A stretch of DNA of 64,000 nucleotides from Clostridiales bacterium. GTDB taxonomy: Bacteria > Bacillota > Clostridia > Lachnospirales > Lachnospiraceae. A program made the position numbers and the translations under genes. The notes under the pieces are model-generated. The model did not search any database, was not told the DNA's origin, and saw only the letters and a program-made list of their open reading frames with translations. Positions 61,946-64,000 of this stretch are shown here, in pieces. The DNA is taken from positions 1 through 64,000 of the forward strand of contig JAJBVD010000035.1 in assembly GCA_020859985.1 (NCBI GenBank), read 5' to 3'. Position 1 is the stretch's first letter. The number at the start of each line of letters is the position of its first letter.

Positions 61946-63310
61946 ATGGCGAAAGCAAAATCCGTTTTTTTCTGCCAGAGCTGCGGCTATGAGTCGTCCA
62001 AGTGGATGGGGCAGTGCCCGGCTTGCAAGGAATGGAACTCCTTTGCGGAGGAGCCCAAAATTGTAAATAAGAAAAGTACATCCGGGGCGATGCGGCGCGA
62101 AAACGTTGCGAAGCCCCGTACTCTTTCGGAGATTGAGCTTGGCACGGAAGCCCGTGTGACGACCGGTATGGGGGAATTCGACCGCGTGCTGGGAGGCGGG
62201 ATCGTGCAAGGATCTCTGGTGCTGGTTGGCGGCGATCCGGGTATCGGTAAGTCGACTCTGCTGCTGCAGATGTGCCGGAATCTCGCGGCAAACGGAAAGT
62301 GCGTGCTTTATGTGTCGGGAGAGGAGTCGCCGCAGCAGATTCGCATGCGGGCGCAGCGCATGGGAGATTTTTCCGATAATCTCAGAATCTTCTGTGAGAC
62401 GAATCTGGCGGATATCCGTGAGATGCTCTCCACGGAACGGCCGGACATCGCGATCATTGACTCCATTCAGACGATGTATCATGAAGAAGTATCCTCCGCG
62501 CCCGGCAGTGTATCGCAGGTGCGCGAGAGTACGGGTATCCTGATGCAGATTGCAAAGGGGATGAACATCACCATTTTCGTGGTCGGCCATGTGACGAAAG
62601 AGGGCGTTGTAGCCGGTCCGCGTGTGCTGGAGCATATGGTGGATACCGTTTTATATTGTGAAGGAGACCGTTATGCAGCGTATCGTGTGCTGCGCAGCGC
62701 GAAGAATCGTTTCGGCTCGACGAATGAGATCGGGGTATTTGAGATGCAAAACGAGGGACTGGTCGAAGTGCCGAATCCCTCTGAATATATGCTGGAAGGC
62801 AAGCCCGAAGGTGCTTCCGGCTCCATTGTGGCCTGTACGATGGAAGGCACCCGCCCGGTGCTTCTGGAAGTCCAGGCACTTGTCTGCAAGACGAATCTGG
62901 CGTTCCCGCGCCGTACGGCAGCCGGCACCGATCTGAATCGGGTCAACCTGCTGATGGCGGTGCTGGAAAAGCGTGCAGGACTGCGTTTATCTTCCTATGA
63001 TGCTTATGTCAATATCGCGGGCGGCATCCGCATGAGCGAGCCGGCTCTTGACCTTGGCATTGTTCTTGCAGTGGCCTCCAGCATGAAGGATGTGCCGATC
63101 GATGAAAAAACCATCGCCTTTGGCGAGGTGGGCCTGAGCGGCGAGGTGCGCTCCGTCTCCATGGCTGAGCAGCGCGTACGTGAGGCGAAACGGCTCGGAT
63201 TTACGACCGTCATTTTGCCGGAGGTCTGCAGAAAGCAGGTCAAAGGGATCGACGGGATTGAGCTGAAGGGTGTGCGCAATGTGCGCGACGCGATCATGAA
63301 AATCTCATAA
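61946..63310 (+). CDS. radA: DNA repair protein RadA
   Basis: This 454-residue RecA-like branch-migration ATPase acts in recombinational repair. The N-terminal zinc finger is CQSCGYESSKWMGQCPAC. Walker A is GGDPGIGKSTLLLQ, Walker B is IAIIDSIQTMY, and the RadA-specific KNRFGS motif is in SAKNRFGSTNEIGVF. The C-terminal Lon-protease-like domain has DLGIVLAVASSMKDVPI and AFGEVGLSGEVRSV. SD GGAGG. A terminator follows at 63318. Confidence 0.97.
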   Translation: MAKAKSVFFCQSCGYESSKWMGQCPACKEWNSFAEEPKIVNKKSTSGAMRRENVAKPRTLSEIELGTEARVTTGMGEFDRVLGGGIVQGSLVLVGGDPGIGKSTLLLQMCRNLAANGKCVLYVSGEESPQQIRMRAQRMGDFSDNLRIFCETNLADIREMLSTERPDIAIIDSIQTMYHEEVSSAPGSVSQVRESTGILMQIAKGMNITIFVVGHVTKEGVVAGPRVLEHMVDTVLYCEGDRYAAYRVLRSAKNRFGSTNEIGVFEMQNEGLVEVPNPSEYMLEGKPEGASGSIVACTMEGTRPVLLEVQALVCKTNLAFPRRTAAGTDLNRVNLLMAVLEKRAGLRLSSYDAYVNIAGGIRMSEPALDLGIVLAVASSMKDVPIDEKTIAFGEVGLSGEVRSVSMAEQRVREAKRLGFTTVILPEVCRKQVKGIDGIELKGVRNVRDAIMKIS

Positions 63311-63317
63311 ATATAGC

Positions 63318-63362
63318 AAACGGTTCCCTGCTGAGGTTTCTGAAATGCGGAGAACCGTTTTT
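63318..63362 (+). terminator. Terminator of radA
   Basis: AACGGTTC...GAACCGTT with a long loop, followed by five T, just after the stop. Confidence 0.75.
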
Positions 63363-63493
63363 GATATTGATATAATCGAATTTTAATTTACAGAAAAATC
63401 TCCGAATCGTTCATATGCTGGTAATAATTCAGAGAGATCAAGCAGTTGAGGCTGATCTTGCAGAGCATTTTATGATATAGGGAACACAGCAAT

Positions 63494-63574
63494 CGAGTAG
63501 GGAGACTTGTCCCCTACTCGTCCGCGCGAGCCGGGCGCGGCTTTGGCCGCAAAACACCTTGCCCGGCTCTGCGC
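63494..63574. repeat. Double-hairpin intergenic element
   Basis: CGAGTAGGG/CCCTACTCG hairpin followed by GCGCgAGCCGGGC/GCCCGGCTctGCGC with an inner GCGGC-tttg-GCCGC. The string GCGCAGAGCCGGGC followed by GAGTAGG recurs on the opposite orientation at 46247-46267, so this seems to be a dispersed element of which that is a deleted copy. The rest of the 319-bp gap between radA and the BlaI gene holds only the two terminators. Confidence 0.6.
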
Positions 63575-63581
63575 ATAAAAA

Positions 63582-63607
63582 TAAAAATCCCCTTCGGGGG
63601 GATTTTT
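63582..63607 (-). terminator. Terminator of the BlaI-type gene (minus strand; possibly bidirectional)
   Basis: AAAAATCCCC-ttcg-GGGGGATTTTT, flanked by A and T runs on both sides, 22 bp after the stop of the minus-strand gene. Confidence 0.85.
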
Positions 63608-63629
63608 CATACGCATGATGCAGTTCTGA

Positions 63630-64000
63630 TCAGGAACGAAGCCCTGCGGCCAGTCTTTTTTCCTGCAGAATCTGATCGAGGTCGTTGAGAATCGATGGAT
63701 CCTCTACCGATTCCAGCAGTGCTTCAAAGAGTGCTTTTATAGAATCCTGTGAAAAGCTCCTGCTTTGGGTGATCTGTCGGATTTCAAACTGCTCTTTGGT
63801 AGATACAGCCGTAAACGCGCGTCCGAAGTTTCTTCCTGTGCGGACCAGCGTTTCCGATTTGATCAGCTCTTTTTCAAGCAGTGAATTAATCAGTAAGTGG
63901 ATATAGCTTTTTTTCCAGGCTCGCTCAGGTGTCAGATTCACTATCTCCGTTGCGGTTAATGGCCTGTCTGTATTCCAAAGCAAATCCATGATTTCTCTCT
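63630..64000 (-). CDS. BlaI/MecI/CopY family repressor (5' end outside window)
   Basis: The frame is open to the window edge, and REIMDLLWNTDRPLTATEI matches the first helices of the BlaI winged helix, so the start is beyond 64000. KSYIHLLINSLLEKELI is the recognition-wing region, and the dimerisation helices follow (SIKALFEALLESVEDPSILNDLDQILQEK). Relatives repress beta-lactamase, mecA or metal-efflux genes and are inactivated by a membrane protease partner. The partner and targets would lie outside this window. The central Lys-Lys in AWKKSYIH deviates somewhat from BlaI. Confidence 0.8.
   Translation of the reverse strand, partial: REIMDLLWNTDRPLTATEIVNLTPERAWKKSYIHLLINSLLEKELIKSETLVRTGRNFGRAFTAVSTKEQFEIRQITQSRSFSQDSIKALFEALLESVEDPSILNDLDQILQEKRLAAGLRS

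Overview
The window looks like chromosome of a strictly anaerobic, low-to-mid GC Gram-positive bacterium of the Clostridia, most likely Lachnospiraceae. The basis is a Gram-positive PolC, oxygen-independent chemistry throughout (glycyl radical enzyme, anaerobic sulfatase maturase, HemW, ferredoxin-tailed aldo/keto reductases), a folate ECF transporter behind a THF riboswitch, a GH112 phosphorylase locus typical of gut Clostridia, and AGGAGG-type ribosome binding sites. The species assignment is inference. No phage, plasmid or intact transposase gene is visible.

Layout. 1-7 kb: end of a DegV gene, a VWA/metallopeptidase-like protein, tRNA-Arg(ACG), two Uma2-type nuclease genes (one fused to an O6-alkylguanine-DNA methyltransferase), and mgtE. 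7-16.8 kb: aldo/keto reductase, an unassigned glycyl radical enzyme with its activase, a rhodanese/PP-loop fusion, a MATE exporter, a PemK/MazF-like toxin gene behind a structured terminator-ending leader RNA, and hemW. 17-27.6 kb: a second ferredoxin-tailed aldo/keto reductase, then a carbohydrate locus (solute-binding protein, two permeases, AraC regulator, GH112 phosphorylase, sulfatase, anaerobic sulfatase maturase) that reads as uptake and phosphorolysis of beta-1,3-galactosyl disaccharides, perhaps sulfated, as in mucin glycans. 27.8-30 kb: third Uma2 gene and riboswitch-folT. 30-43 kb: pheA, a DUF815 ATPase, the polyphosphate pair ppx/ppk1, ispG and polC. 43-50.5 kb: YqeG phosphatase, a secreted transglutaminase-like protein, pyrC, tRNA-Arg(CCG), a DUF5688 protein, efp, an SH3 membrane protein and a pseudouridine synthase. 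50.6-64 kb: a divergent NAD-dependent ligase, metA (acetyl type), purE-purM-purN-purD, a cadherin-like membrane protein, a GntR regulator, clpC, a small conserved protein, radA and a BlaI-type repressor cut by the window edge.

The most notable non-genic signal is a family of short mobile elements with GTAACTGT...ACAGTTAC ends. One 132-bp copy (48339-48470) is bounded by a perfect 8-bp target duplication, and several 27-bp solo copies are flanked by near-perfect 8-bp direct repeats. A second recurring theme is low-complexity, in-frame insertions in otherwise conserved enzymes (PolC, Ppk1, Ppx, PyrC, HemW, MATE, the methyltransferase-Uma2 fusion). The best candidates for undescribed biology are the toxin with its RNA leader, the glycyl radical enzyme lacking the usual active-site glutamate, the methyltransferase-Uma2 fusion, the ligase with altered cofactor residues, and the short mobile elements.
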